A stretch of DNA of 62,160 nt, taken from positions 1-62,160 of the forward strand of contig NZ_JABTYH010000031.1 in assembly GCF_013314975.1 (NCBI RefSeq), given 5' to 3'. The stretch is from Pseudarthrobacter oxydans (GTDB lineage: Bacteria > Actinomycetota > Actinomycetes > Actinomycetales > Micrococcaceae). Shown here piece after piece: positions 24,672 to 34,170 of this stretch. Position numbers and translations under genes: made by a program. How positions within the stretch are numbered: position 1 is the stretch's first letter; each line of letters opens with the position of its first letter. Below the pieces are notes generated by a model. The model ran no database searches. It was not told the origin of the DNA and was given only the letters and a program-made list of their open reading frames with translations.

Positions 24672-26288
24672 ATGCCCACAGACCGAAGCGTGAACCACTC
24701 TTCCGCAGGCCTTAATCCCGCCTCCGGAACCAACCCAGCTGCACCCCCCGGAGCGACGTCTCCGGCGGCTTCCAGGAATCCCCGGAAACCAAAAATACTC
24801 GCACGGCGCCGGCTCAAGGAGTCGGACGTCAACGTGGTTGACCAGCCCATGCTGAAGAAGGCCCTCGGCGGAACCATCGTGGGCAACACCATGGAGTGGT
24901 ACGACGTCGGCGTGTTCGGCTACCTCATCACCACGATGGGTCCTGTCTTCCTGCCGGAATCCGATCCCACCACCCAGACCCTGTTCCTGCTGGGTACCTT
25001 TGCCGCCACATTCATCGCCCGCCCCCTGGGCGGCGTGATCTTCGGCTGGCTGGGTGACAAGATGGGCCGGCAAAAGGTCCTTGCCGCCACACTGATGCTG
25101 ATGGCCGCAAGCACGTTCGCCATCGGCCTCCTGCCCGGATATGCGCAGATCGGGCTGTGGGCCGCCGGGCTCCTGGTGCTGCTGAAGATCATCCAGGGCT
25201 TCTCCACCGGCGGTGAGTATGCCGGCGCCACGACCTTCGTCAGCGAGTACTCCCCCGACAAGCGCCGCGGCTTCTTTGCCAGCTTCCTGGACCTGGGCAG
25301 CTACATGGGCTTCGCCATCGGCGCCGCCCTGGTCTCGGTCCTGCAGCTGACGCTCGGCCAGGCAGCCATGGAGGAATGGGGCTGGCGGATTCCCTTCCTG
25401 ATCGCCGGCCCGCTGGGACTGATCGCCGTCTACTTCCGGAGCAAGATCGAGGAATCCCCGCAGTTCCAGGCCACCCTGGATGCCCAGGAGGACCTTGCCA
25501 AGAATGCTGCCGCCTCTGACCAGGCAACGGCCAAGGGCCCGGTGGGAATCGTCAAGGCCTACTGGCGCTCCATCATTGTTGCCATGGTCCTGGTGGCGGC
25601 GGCCAACACGGCCGGCTACGCGCTCACGTCCTACATGCCCACATACCTCACTGAGTCCAAGGGCTACGATCCGGTGCACGGCACCCTGCTGACCATCCCC
25701 GTGCTGGTGGTCATGAGCCTCTGCATTCCGCTGACCGGGAAGTTGTCGGACCGGATCGGCCGCAGGCCCGTCCTGTGGATCGGGGCAGTCAGCACGGTGG
25801 TTTTGGCCATTCCGGCCTTCATGCTGATCGGCATCGGTGAGATCTGGTCAACCCTGGCCGGCCTGGCGCTGATTGCGTTCCCCGTGACCTTCTACGTTGC
25901 CAATCTGGCCTCGGCCCTCCCGGCGCAGTTCCCCACCTCCAGCCGGTATGGGGCCATGGGCATCGCGTACAACTTCTCGGTGGCGATCTTCGGCGGCACC
26001 ACGCCGTTCATCGTCGCAGCCCTCATCGGCGCCACGGGCAACGACATGATGCCCGCGTACTACCTGATGGCAACCTCGCTGGTGGGCGCCGTGGCCATCT
26101 ACTTCCTGAAGGAGTCGGCCCAGCGTCCGCTGCCCGGATCCATGCCCAGCGTGGATACCCAGGCTGAGGCCCGCGAACTTGTTGCCACGCAGGACGAGAA
26201 CCCGCTGCTCAACCTGGACGAACTCCCGTTCGACGAACAGGACATCACCGATTCACGGGATACCGGGAAGGTTGCTGCCGGCGTCTAG
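24672..26288 (+). CDS. MHS-family MFS transporter (ProP-like)
   Basis: A 538-residue metabolite:H+ symporter. After a 50-residue hydrophilic N-terminus come twelve helices with the subfamily markers GTIVGNTMEWYDVGVFGYL, RPLGGVIFGWLGDKMGRQKV (motif A) and GFSTGGEYAGATTFVSEYSP (motif in helix 4-5). ProP-type members carry proline, betaine, dicarboxylates or alpha-ketoglutarate; the substrate here is not decided. The ATG at 24672 has AGGAG eight bases upstream, better than the ATG at 24648. A terminator follows at 26354-26402. Confidence 0.92.
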   Translation: MPTDRSVNHSSAGLNPASGTNPAAPPGATSPAASRNPRKPKILARRRLKESDVNVVDQPMLKKALGGTIVGNTMEWYDVGVFGYLITTMGPVFLPESDPTTQTLFLLGTFAATFIARPLGGVIFGWLGDKMGRQKVLAATLMLMAASTFAIGLLPGYAQIGLWAAGLLVLLKIIQGFSTGGEYAGATTFVSEYSPDKRRGFFASFLDLGSYMGFAIGAALVSVLQLTLGQAAMEEWGWRIPFLIAGPLGLIAVYFRSKIEESPQFQATLDAQEDLAKNAAASDQATAKGPVGIVKAYWRSIIVAMVLVAAANTAGYALTSYMPTYLTESKGYDPVHGTLLTIPVLVVMSLCIPLTGKLSDRIGRRPVLWIGAVSTVVLAIPAFMLIGIGEIWSTLAGLALIAFPVTFYVANLASALPAQFPTSSRYGAMGIAYNFSVAIFGGTTPFIVAALIGATGNDMMPAYYLMATSLVGAVAIYFLKESAQRPLPGSMPSVDTQAEARELVATQDENPLLNLDELPFDEQDITDSRDTGKVAAGV

Positions 26289-26353
26289 CCTGTCCTGCCG
26301 CAGCACCGCCTGCGGCGCAACCTTTCCGGGGCACGTCATGCAGCCCCGCTCAG

Positions 26354-26402
26354 AAGGCCCGTCCCGCGTGTTTCCTTGGGGGAAGCACGCTGGGCGGGCC
26401 TT
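26354..26402 (+). terminator. terminator after the MHS transporter
   Basis: Outer arms AAGGCCCG and CGGGCCTT, with further imperfect pairing inside (CGCGTG with CACGC), followed by a T. Placed 66 bases after the transporter stop. Confidence 0.7.
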
Positions 26403-26521
26403 TGGCGTCCCAGTCACAATGACGCCCCATGTCCCCTGGCCCCCGGCGGAAATGACCGGCCGTGCCGCCCGGTGGTAACTTCCTGATGGCCGGTCGGGAA
26501 ATCAGCAGGAGGTTGGGTGCC

Positions 26522-27631
26522 ATGGAACGCGTCCTCCTTCAGGTGCGCGCGCTCCACCGGCTGGAGCCGGCCAACAACGACCATCTCGCCGCCGCCCGCG
26601 TGGCCCTCAGCGTGGCCGTTCCGTCGCTCCTGCTTCTGGCAGCGGGCCGCACCGACCTGATCATTTACGCCGTGTTTGGTGCCCTGACCGGCATGTACGG
26701 CCGGTCCGAACCGCACCAGCTGCGGCTCAGGCACCAGTCCCAGGCCGCCGTCGTCCTGCTCACCGGCGTGGCTGTGGGTGTGTTCCTGTCCGTAAACCAT
26801 CTCCACTCTTGGTGGCTGGTGGGCGTAGAGGCAGCCCTGGCCGGCGTCGGATCGGTCCTTGCTGACCGCGTACGGCTCAAGCCCAACGGACCGTTTTTCG
26901 GGATCCTTGCACTGGGCGCCTGCGCCTCGGTACCCACGGTGGTGCCCTGGCAGATGACCATCCTGATCGCCGCAGGCTCCGCCGCGTTCTCCATGCTGGT
27001 GGGGTTCGGCGGCTGGTTCCGCCGGAGGTCCTGGCAGCGCGGCGCCGTCCGGGCTGCTCCCGGCGTGACCCCCGCCGGGCACCGGGAGGTGCTGGTGCAC
27101 GCCGCCCGCTACATCCTGGCTGTAGGTGCCGCCGGCACGGCAGGCGTCCTGACGGGCGGCGGGCATCCGCACTGGGCCATGGCGGCAGCCGCCGTGCCGC
27201 TCGCGGGAGCCGACCTCCCCAGCAGCGTCCGGCGCGGCGTCCACCGCATTGTGGGAACGTTCCTGGGGCTGGCAGTGACCGCCGTCGTGATTCTTCCCGT
27301 TCCTTGGTCCCTGGCGGGCCTGTTTCCGGGCGGGCAGGCCGTGGTGCTGGCCCTCCTGGTGGTCCTCTTCCAGTTCACCACCGAGCTCTTCATGACCCGC
27401 CACTACGGTCTTGCCATGGTTTCCTTTACGCCCGTGATCCTGCTGATGACACAGCTTGCCCATCCCATTGATCCCGCGGTCCTGATCCTGGAGCGCGGGG
27501 CGGAGACCCTGGCAGGGGCCCTGGTGGGGATCGCCGTGGTGGTGGCCGTCCGGCCGGCAGCGACCCGCACGCCGGCTGCCCTACTGGGGCGTGCGGGCGC
27601 CCTTCGGCTTCCGCGCAGGCCCCGCCACTAG
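26522..27631 (+). CDS. FUSC-family inner-membrane protein
   Basis: A 369-residue membrane protein with two sets of hydrophobic helices: residues about 20-150 and 195-335. The later half has the FUSC-like pattern (HWAMAAAAVPLAG, then RRGVHRIVGTFLGLAVTAVV). The family (fusaric acid resistance, aromatic acid exporters such as AaeB) exports small organic acids. The ATG at 26522 has GGAGG nine bases upstream. Its last 51 bases overlap the convergent SDR gene, so both C-termini are encoded on opposite strands of the same DNA. Confidence 0.85.
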   Translation: MERVLLQVRALHRLEPANNDHLAAARVALSVAVPSLLLLAAGRTDLIIYAVFGALTGMYGRSEPHQLRLRHQSQAAVVLLTGVAVGVFLSVNHLHSWWLVGVEAALAGVGSVLADRVRLKPNGPFFGILALGACASVPTVVPWQMTILIAAGSAAFSMLVGFGGWFRRRSWQRGAVRAAPGVTPAGHREVLVHAARYILAVGAAGTAGVLTGGGHPHWAMAAAAVPLAGADLPSSVRRGVHRIVGTFLGLAVTAVVILPVPWSLAGLFPGGQAVVLALLVVLFQFTTELFMTRHYGLAMVSFTPVILLMTQLAHPIDPAVLILERGAETLAGALVGIAVVVAVRPAATRTPAALLGRAGALRLPRRPRH

Positions 27632-28384
27632 CCGTGCCGGCGCTATCCGCGCCACGGCCGCCACTACTTTGTACCGCCTGGACGGGATGGAAACTGCTTT
27701 GCCCCGCGCGTTGTCCGCCAGGCCGTCACGGACCACCCGCCCGGCATGCAGCCACGCCCACGACGGCGCGACAGACTTGTCCATCCCCATCCGGTCGTGG
27801 AACTCCGTGTGGGTGAAGCCGGGGCAGACCGCGGTGACCTTGATACCCTGCCTGGCGTAGGCGAGGTTCGCCCACCGGCTGAAACTCACCAGCCAGGCCT
27901 TGGCAGCGGAGTACGTCCCCCGGGGGAGGAAGGCCGCAATGCTGGCCACGTTGATGATCCGGCCGGAACGGCGCTCCAGCATCCCCTTCAAGGCTGCATG
28001 GGTCAGCTCCATGGCCGTTTCCCCATGCAGCTTCAGGTGCTTTTTCTCCTCCGAGATGGGGTTGTCCTCGAAGTTGTGCAACAGCCCGATCCCGGCGTTG
28101 TTCACCAGGATCTCCACCGGACGCTGCGGATCGGACAGGCGTCCGACGACGGCTGCCACGCCGTCGTCGGACGCAAGGTCTGCTGGGAGTACCTCAGCCG
28201 TGACCCCGTAACGCCGCTCCAGCTCCGCCGCGGATTCCTCGAGGCGGGCGCGGTTCCGTGCCACCAGCACCACGTCGTGGCCCTGCGAGGCGAGCTGCCG
28301 GGCGAACTCGGCTCCCAGCCCGGCACTGGCTCCGGTGATGAGGGCGGTGGTCCTGGCGGCTGCATCGGAAGTCTTTGGGGTCAT
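27581..28384 (-). CDS. short-chain dehydrogenase/reductase
   Basis: A 267-residue SDR with the NAD(P)-binding TGASAGLG motif (residues 17-24), VLVARNRARLEE after the second strand (favouring NADP), NNAGIGLLHNFEDN, catalytic Ser in INVASIAAFLP and YSAAK with Tyr and Lys. A C-terminal basic tail (RKPKGARTPQ) ends within the FUSC gene on the other strand. It starts 10 bases from the end of desD, on the same strand, so could be a read-through passenger of the des operon. Substrate unknown. Confidence 0.88.
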   Translation of the reverse strand: MTPKTSDAAARTTALITGASAGLGAEFARQLASQGHDVVLVARNRARLEESAAELERRYGVTAEVLPADLASDDGVAAVVGRLSDPQRPVEILVNNAGIGLLHNFEDNPISEEKKHLKLHGETAMELTHAALKGMLERRSGRIINVASIAAFLPRGTYSAAKAWLVSFSRWANLAYARQGIKVTAVCPGFTHTEFHDRMGMDKSVAPSWAWLHAGRVVRDGLADNARGKAVSIPSRRYKVVAAVARIAPARLVAGPARKPKGARTPQ

Positions 28385-28393
28385 GGGGCAAGC

Positions 28394-30259
28394 CTAGCCA
28401 GATCCCTCCTCCGTGGCCTGCGCTGCGCGGAACCTGGCAAGGGGGTTGGCCAGCCGGCCGGCCATCTGGAGTCCCCCGGAGGGGTCGGTGAGGTCCAGCA
28501 TCTGCTGGTTGTTGCGCAGTTGGAGCCGGTTCAGGCAGGACAGCTCGAAGTCCGCCGCGAAAAGGTCATGGCGGGCGAACTGGGCTGCGAGCTCGGGATG
28601 CTGGGCCTGGTAGTCCTTGATGGCCTCCGCGGCCGTCCGCCAGAAGCCCTCCTGGGCCAGGATGCCCTCCTCTTCAAACAGGGCGGCCAAGAAGCGGAAG
28701 ATGCAGTCGAAGATGTCCGTGAAGATGGCCAGGACCTTCTCGCCGTCAGGGATGTCCGCCTTGATGCGCGAGACGTCCCCGGGGAGGTCCACCCTCTCCC
28801 CCATCACCACGATCTCCTCGGCAATGTCCTTCATGATTGCCCTGACGGGGACGCCGTCCTCCAGCACCAGGATCACGTTCTCGCCGTGCGGCATGAAGGC
28901 CAGTTCGTACCGGTAGAGGCAGTGGACCAGCGGGACGAGGTAGGCCTCGAAGTAGCGCCGCAGCCACGCCTCGGGGCGGAGGCCGGAACGCTCCACCAGG
29001 GCTGCCACCATGGGCGTGCCGGCGGAATCGGTGTGCAGGAGCGAGGCCATGGTGGCCAGTTGCTGCCCGTCCGCCAGCAGCGGCAGCGGGCTTTCGCGCC
29101 AGAGTGCGGAGAGCATCTTGCGGTAGGGGGACCCGGGCGCGGACCCTGCCTCGTAGTACCCGTTGTGGTAGCCGATCGCTGCCACCTCCGCGATCATGGT
29201 GAAGCCACGCCGCTGCAGCGCGCCGTCCGCCTCGATCAGGTTCCGCAGCCAGCCGTTGATGGCGGGCGTGGCTTTCATGTACTGCGGCGACAGGCCCCGC
29301 ATGAAGCCCATGTTGAGCACGGACATGGCGGTCTTGACGTAGGTCCGCTCCGGCGCAGTGACATTGAAGAACGTGCGGATGGACTGCTGTGCCTGGTAGC
29401 TGTCCGACCCGGTTCCCACATGCACAATGCGCTGCCGGGCAATCTCCGCGGCGAAGGTGACAGCCAGTTTGTTCTCCCACTGCCATGGGTGGACCGGCAT
29501 CAGGAAGTAGAGGTCCGGGTCCAGGCCCAGCGCGTGGAGCCGGGCGTGGAAGGTGCCCAGGAGGGGGCCCAGTTCGGCGTCCAGGTGGGCCCGGTAGTCC
29601 AGCCCTTCGGCGGCGGTGAAGACGGCGCTGCTCCGGTGCACGGCGATCCATTCCAGCAGGACCGGGGCGCCGGTTTCCGGGGCGAAGGCGTGGTAGTCGC
29701 TGATGCCGAAGCCCAGGCGCCCGTTGTTGGCGACGAAGCACGGGTGGCCTTCCGTCATGCTGCGCTCGATGGCCTGGAAGTCAGCCGCCGGGTTCCGTCC
29801 GCCGGTGATGCCGGCCGCCAGCCCGGCCGACGACGGCTGGCCGGCCCATTGCTTGTACGCATGGCTTGCCAGCGTGCTGCTGATCTCCTCCAGGTAGACG
29901 GGCAGCATCTGGATGTTGATGCCAAGGGTTTCATGGAACGCCGTGACGAACTCCAGCACGTCCAGCGGCGCCTCGGTGCCGTCCCGGAAATACCTGATGG
30001 AATCAGCGTCGATGGACCAGTGCTCCAGTTCCAGGAGCCGGGCGTCGAAGTGGTACTGGTGCGTGCCGTCGCCGCTGGCCAGACGGTAGCTGCCGCTTCC
30101 GTTCACCGGTTCGGGGGCCAGGATCCGTTCGTGCGAGAACTCGGCGAGCGCCTTGCGCAACAGGTGCCGGTTCGCCCTGGCCCAGGCCTCTGCCGTGAGG
30201 TGAGGGACGGGGGCGGCGGGCTGGCCGGCGGTGGTGGATTGTTCGAGCTGGATGGTCAC
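28394..30259 (-). CDS. desD: NIS siderophore synthetase, desferrioxamine type
   Basis: A 621-residue IucA/IucC-family ATP-dependent synthetase that joins N-hydroxy-N-succinyl(acetyl)cadaverine units and closes the trihydroxamate ring. Seen: EGHPCFVANNGRLGFGISDY near residue 170, the LMPVHPWQWENKLA motif near residue 265, ATPAINGWLRNLIEADGALQ, and HGENVILVLEDGVP with FERRIC-reductase-like C-terminal helices (DLFAADFELSCLNRLQLRNN). Last gene of a fully overlapping desABCD operon (ATGA overlap with desC). Assignment to DesD over other NIS synthetases rests on this context. Confidence 0.93.
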   Translation of the reverse strand: MTIQLEQSTTAGQPAAPVPHLTAEAWARANRHLLRKALAEFSHERILAPEPVNGSGSYRLASGDGTHQYHFDARLLELEHWSIDADSIRYFRDGTEAPLDVLEFVTAFHETLGINIQMLPVYLEEISSTLASHAYKQWAGQPSSAGLAAGITGGRNPAADFQAIERSMTEGHPCFVANNGRLGFGISDYHAFAPETGAPVLLEWIAVHRSSAVFTAAEGLDYRAHLDAELGPLLGTFHARLHALGLDPDLYFLMPVHPWQWENKLAVTFAAEIARQRIVHVGTGSDSYQAQQSIRTFFNVTAPERTYVKTAMSVLNMGFMRGLSPQYMKATPAINGWLRNLIEADGALQRRGFTMIAEVAAIGYHNGYYEAGSAPGSPYRKMLSALWRESPLPLLADGQQLATMASLLHTDSAGTPMVAALVERSGLRPEAWLRRYFEAYLVPLVHCLYRYELAFMPHGENVILVLEDGVPVRAIMKDIAEEIVVMGERVDLPGDVSRIKADIPDGEKVLAIFTDIFDCIFRFLAALFEEEGILAQEGFWRTAAEAIKDYQAQHPELAAQFARHDLFAADFELSCLNRLQLRNNQQMLDLTDPSGGLQMAGRLANPLARFRAAQATEEGSG

Positions 30260-30849
30260 AGTGATGCTCCCTGGGGGATAAGCGGGCGGGACGGCATGGC
30301 GGGAAGTGTGGTGCGGGCGGGCAGGGTGGTGCGGGCGGCGAGGTAGTCGGACCGGCAGCAGAAGCTCAACAGCGCTTCCTTGTCCGGGAGGGTCACCACA
30401 CCCGCGGGCTGGAAGCCCAGCCGCTCGTTGAGGGCATGGATTTTTGTGTTCCGCGCATCCGGTTCCACCACGATGCGCTCCACCCCGGGCACGCTGAACA
30501 GGCGGCCCAGCACAGCATCCATCACCGCTGCGGTGTAGCCGGGCTCAGGACCTTCCGACGGCGGCGCCACCAGCAGGTGCATGCCCACGTCACCGGGCAG
30601 GACAGGATAAACGGCTGCCAGCGGCGAGTAGGCCGGCTGGTATTCCTCCATCAGGAAGGCGGGAGTGCCGCCGTCGAGCCCCAGCAGGGCGTGGTGGTGG
30701 CCGCTTGACTGGATCTTTGCGTACTCCCGGGCCACGTCTTCCACGGTGGCGAAGAGCATGCCCCAAAACGTGGCGTAGGGCCGGGTCACCCAGCTGTGCA
30801 GGAGTGCGGCATCGGTTGCGGGATCGAGGCAGCGGAACGAGAACCTCAT
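30256..30849 (-). CDS. desC: N-acyltransferase of desferrioxamine biosynthesis
   Basis: A 197-residue GNAT-family acyltransferase that adds a succinyl or acetyl group to N-hydroxycadaverine. It shows the siderophore-acyltransferase pattern FRCLDPATDAALLHSWVTRP at the start, VGMHLLVAPPSEGPEPGYTA near residue 95 and VEPDARNTKIHALNERLGFQ near residue 140 (acetyl-CoA fold). The end carries a duplicated AARTTLPARTTLPA stretch, a small tandem repeat. Its ATG overlaps the desB stop by four bases and its stop overlaps the desD start. Confidence 0.9.
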   Translation of the reverse strand: MRFSFRCLDPATDAALLHSWVTRPYATFWGMLFATVEDVAREYAKIQSSGHHHALLGLDGGTPAFLMEEYQPAYSPLAAVYPVLPGDVGMHLLVAPPSEGPEPGYTAAVMDAVLGRLFSVPGVERIVVEPDARNTKIHALNERLGFQPAGVVTLPDKEALLSFCCRSDYLAARTTLPARTTLPAMPSRPLIPQGASL

Positions 30850-32291
30850 GCCGGCACCCCCGCCCCGATGCCAGCGGCTGCGGTGCCGTAAACTGCGATG
30901 CCGGAAACTGCGGTGCTCCCGGGCCGGCTGGGGGGCCGTCCCCCGCCGCGGGCGGCCGGGTCCGCGGGTGCCCCGAACTGCTGGAAGGCGATGCTCTCCT
31001 CCACCGGGTATACCTCCCGGCCGGTGATTTCCCGCAGGATGCAGGAGTTGCGGTACGCGCCCATGCCCAGGTCCGGGGTGACGAAGCCGTGGGTGTGCAG
31101 TTCGGCGTTCTGGACGAAGATTTCCCCGGGCTGGACGCCGGCGCTGTAGTTCCGGTCCACTGCGAACCTGCCGGCACCGTCCCGGGCGATGCGGTCCCGC
31201 ACGCCTGCCAGGAATCCCGGCTCCCGGTAGCTGTAGCCCGTGGCGAGCACCACGGCGTCGGTGTCCAGGGTGTAGGAGCTGCCCTGTTCGTCGTGCCTCA
31301 GGTGCAGCGTGTGGTTTCCTGCCGCGGGGTTCCACTGGGCGGCGGTCAGGGACGAATGGGTCAGCAGCCGCGTATCCACCATGCCGGAGATGCTCCTGGT
31401 GTAGAGAAGGTCGTAGATGGCGTCGATCAGCTCCGAGTTGATGCCCTTGTAGAGGTTCTTCTGGGTCTTGTTCAGGTGGTCGCGCCGGTGCTCCGGCAGG
31501 CCGTGGAAGTAGTCGACATATTCCGGGGACGTCATTTCCAGGGTCAGCTTGGTGTACTCCAGGGGAAAGAACCGGCCGGAGCGGGTGACCCAGTCCAACC
31601 GGTAGCCGTGGGCGTCCGCCTCCTGCAAAAGGTCATAGTAGATCTCCGCCGCGCTCTGGCCGCTGCCCAGGACGGTGATGCTGCGTTTCCCCTGCAGTTC
31701 CGACTTGCGGGCCAGATAGTCGGCGTTGTGGAAAGCCACTCCCCCGCTGCCGGCGGCAGCCTCCGCGATGATGCCTGCGGCGGCCTCCGGTACGTAGGGG
31801 GTGGTGCCGGTGCCCAGCACCAGCCGCCGCGCGTACAGCACCTCCGGCCCGTCCGGACCGGACACGGACAGCCGGTACACGCCGTCGTCGTACGCCACAT
31901 CCAGCACAGCCGTGCCGAAGCGGACGGCGGGCAGCTGCCCGGCCACCCACTGGCAGTACTGGTTGTATTCGGCCCGGAGCGGGTAGAAATTTTCGCGGAT
32001 GTAGAAGCGGTACAGCCGCCCCGTCTGCTTGAGGAAGTTCAGGAAGGAGTAGGGCGAGGTGGGGTCCGCGAGGGTCACCAAATCCGCCATGAAGGGGACC
32101 TGCAGATGGGCCGGTTCCAGCATCATGCCGGGGTGCCACTCAAAGGAGTCCCGCTGTTCCACGAAGATACCGTCCAGGCCTTCCACCGGTGCGGCCAGTG
32201 CCGCGAGGCCCAGGTTGAAGGGCCCGACGCCGATCGCCGCGAAGTCGAGGATCCTGCCGTTGGCTGCCTTCCGGTTGTCGGTGGTGCTCAT
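30846..32291 (-). CDS. desB: cadaverine/lysine N-monooxygenase
   Basis: A 481-residue flavin N-hydroxylase (IucD/SidA/PvdA family) that makes N-hydroxycadaverine using FAD, NADPH and O2. FAD motif GVGPFNLGLAAL near residue 21, substrate region FEWHPGMMLEPAHLQVPFMA, NADPH motif VLGSGQSAAEIYYDL near residue 205, and the late ATGYSYREPGFL segment. The last 45 residues are Ala/Gly/Pro-rich and poorly conserved, probably an unstructured tail. It is second in the des operon, with overlaps on both sides. Confidence 0.93.
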   Translation of the reverse strand: MSTTDNRKAANGRILDFAAIGVGPFNLGLAALAAPVEGLDGIFVEQRDSFEWHPGMMLEPAHLQVPFMADLVTLADPTSPYSFLNFLKQTGRLYRFYIRENFYPLRAEYNQYCQWVAGQLPAVRFGTAVLDVAYDDGVYRLSVSGPDGPEVLYARRLVLGTGTTPYVPEAAAGIIAEAAAGSGGVAFHNADYLARKSELQGKRSITVLGSGQSAAEIYYDLLQEADAHGYRLDWVTRSGRFFPLEYTKLTLEMTSPEYVDYFHGLPEHRRDHLNKTQKNLYKGINSELIDAIYDLLYTRSISGMVDTRLLTHSSLTAAQWNPAAGNHTLHLRHDEQGSSYTLDTDAVVLATGYSYREPGFLAGVRDRIARDGAGRFAVDRNYSAGVQPGEIFVQNAELHTHGFVTPDLGMGAYRNSCILREITGREVYPVEESIAFQQFGAPADPAARGGGRPPSRPGSTAVSGIAVYGTAAAGIGAGVPA

Positions 32292-33898
32292 GCGGATGCC
32301 CCGGCCTTCAGGAGTCCTGCGCCGGTGGTGCGGAGGAGGCCGATGATTCCGGCGATGTCCTCCAGCATGGCTTCGGCGTTGAGCAGGGTGAATTTCAGGT
32401 AGTGGCGGCCGCCCACCTTTGTTCCCGCCACAACCGCTTCTCCGGAGGCGAAGACGGCGGCGCGGATGGCCGGGTTGAGGGCGTCGGCAGCGTCCTCGGA
32501 CAGCCGCTCCCCGCTGTCCAGGCGTGGCCGGTAGCGGAACACGAGGGTGCTGAGCTGCGGCGGTGCGGCCAGGTCAAAGTCATCGTCTGCGGCGAGCAGC
32601 GAGCCCACGCGGGCGGCCAGGTCGATGGCTTCGTCAAACAGGGCGCCAATGGCGTCCGCTCCCATGATCCGCAGGGTGAGCCACAGTTTGAGGGCGTCGA
32701 ACCGGCGGGTGGTCTGGATGCTTTTGTCCACCTGGTTGGGGATCTCGGCCAGGGCTGCGCTTTCCGGGTTCAGGTAATCCGCGTAGTAGGTGATGTGGCG
32801 CAGCATGGCACGGTCCCGGACGAGCAGTGCGCTGGAGCTGACCGGCTGGAAGAAGGTTTTGTGGAAGTCCACCGTGACCGAGTCCGCCAGCCGTGTTCCG
32901 TCCAGGAGGCGGCGGTATCGGCCGGATAGCATCAGCCCGCCCCCGTAGGCGGCGTCGATGTGGAACCACGCACCGTAGGCCCGGGCCAGGGCGGCGGTTT
33001 CCGCGAGCGGGTCCACCGCGCCGAAGTCCGTGGTTCCCGCGGTGGCCACTACCGCCATGGGAATAAGGCCGGCGCCGCGTGCGTCCGCCATGGCTTCGGC
33101 GAGGGCGGCAGGATCCATCCGGTGGTCGGGCGTGCACCGGATGGCGATGACGGCGTCGAACCCCAGGCCCAGCATGGAGGCCGATTTTTGGATGCTGAAG
33201 TGGCTGTCCTCCGAGGTGAAGATCCGCAGGGTGTCCAGCAGCGCCGGCAGGCGGAGGCCGGCGCGTGCCGGGTCCTGCCGGAGGCCGGCCACTGCATGGT
33301 TGCGCGCGATCAGCAGCGCCTGGAGGTTGGACTGGCTGCCGCCGGAGGTGAAGATGCCGTCCGCGCTGCCGCCAAGGTGCAGCCGTTCGGCCGCCCAGTC
33401 GATGAGCCGCCGCTCGATCATGGTGGCGCCGGCACTTTGGTCCCACGTGTCCAGGGAGGAATTCACCGCCGACAGGACAGCCTCCCCCACCAGGGCCGGG
33501 ATGACCACGGGGCAGTTCAGGTGGGCCGCGTACTTGGGATCGTGGAAGTAGACAGCATCGCGCAGGTACACGTCCTCGAGTTCCTGCAGCGCGGCTGCCG
33601 TGTCCGGCAGAGGGGTGTCAAGGTCCACGGCGCCCACCCGCGCCTTCATGCCGGCGGGATCGACGCCGGTGAACGGCCGGGCGGTCCGCTCCAGTTTGGT
33701 GGCCACGGCAGTGACGCCCTGCAGGACCTGGGCGACATAGCGCGTCGCATTGCGGGCGTTGAGGAGGTGGTTCGTGGCGCCCAGGGCCAGTTCAACGCGG
33801 GAGCCGAAATCGTGGCCAGGGGCCAGGGTGGCCGGCCCTGCCGCCGGGCTGGCTGGCTTATCCAGATCTGTCTCGTCAAGGCGGGGCATCAGCGGCAC
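32288..33898 (-). CDS. desA: PLP-dependent lysine decarboxylase
   Basis: A 536-residue group II decarboxylase making cadaverine from lysine, the first step of desferrioxamine synthesis. PLP-binding Lys347 lies in VTVDFHKTFFQPVSSSALLV; Asp315 is in FHIDAAYGGGLM; TSGGSQSNLQALL (residues 184-196) binds the cofactor phosphate. I chose the GTG at 33898 with AAGGA seven bases upstream; an ATG three codons later is less well spaced. First gene of the operon, with a partial iron box 46 bases upstream. Confidence 0.92.
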   Translation of the reverse strand: MPLMPRLDETDLDKPASPAAGPATLAPGHDFGSRVELALGATNHLLNARNATRYVAQVLQGVTAVATKLERTARPFTGVDPAGMKARVGAVDLDTPLPDTAAALQELEDVYLRDAVYFHDPKYAAHLNCPVVIPALVGEAVLSAVNSSLDTWDQSAGATMIERRLIDWAAERLHLGGSADGIFTSGGSQSNLQALLIARNHAVAGLRQDPARAGLRLPALLDTLRIFTSEDSHFSIQKSASMLGLGFDAVIAIRCTPDHRMDPAALAEAMADARGAGLIPMAVVATAGTTDFGAVDPLAETAALARAYGAWFHIDAAYGGGLMLSGRYRRLLDGTRLADSVTVDFHKTFFQPVSSSALLVRDRAMLRHITYYADYLNPESAALAEIPNQVDKSIQTTRRFDALKLWLTLRIMGADAIGALFDEAIDLAARVGSLLAADDDFDLAAPPQLSTLVFRYRPRLDSGERLSEDAADALNPAIRAAVFASGEAVVAGTKVGGRHYLKFTLLNAEAMLEDIAGIIGLLRTTGAGLLKAGASA

Positions 33899-33943
33899 TG
33901 GTCGTCCTTCTCTCGGGAATCACGGAAAATCACAAAGGACAGC

Positions 33944-33962
33944 CTTACTTAGGCCACCCTTT
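33944..33962 (-). promoter_or_regulatory. partial iron box (DmdR/IdeR-like) upstream of desA
   Basis: The 19-base sequence on the minus strand, AAAGGGTGGCCTAAGTAAG, matches about 10-11 positions of the 19-base consensus TTAGGTTAGSCTAACCTAA bound by DtxR-family iron repressors. It lies 46-64 bases before the desA GTG, where repression under iron sufficiency is expected. The match is incomplete. Confidence 0.45.
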
Positions 33963-34170
33963 TAATCAAACTTTTGTGATGTATTTCCCGAAACAGTGTC
34001 CATTCCGCCAAATTTGCACCGCAGGAGCCGTCATTGACTGGCGGCGGGCGGTCTGACTGCTGCACAATCCCCCGCGCCGGTCCGGGCGTATGACAAGACG
34101 GGCATGACCCGACGGGCCTAGGGTTGGCACTGGGCGGCCGGACCGGGCTGCGCGGCAACCAGGGGGAAAC

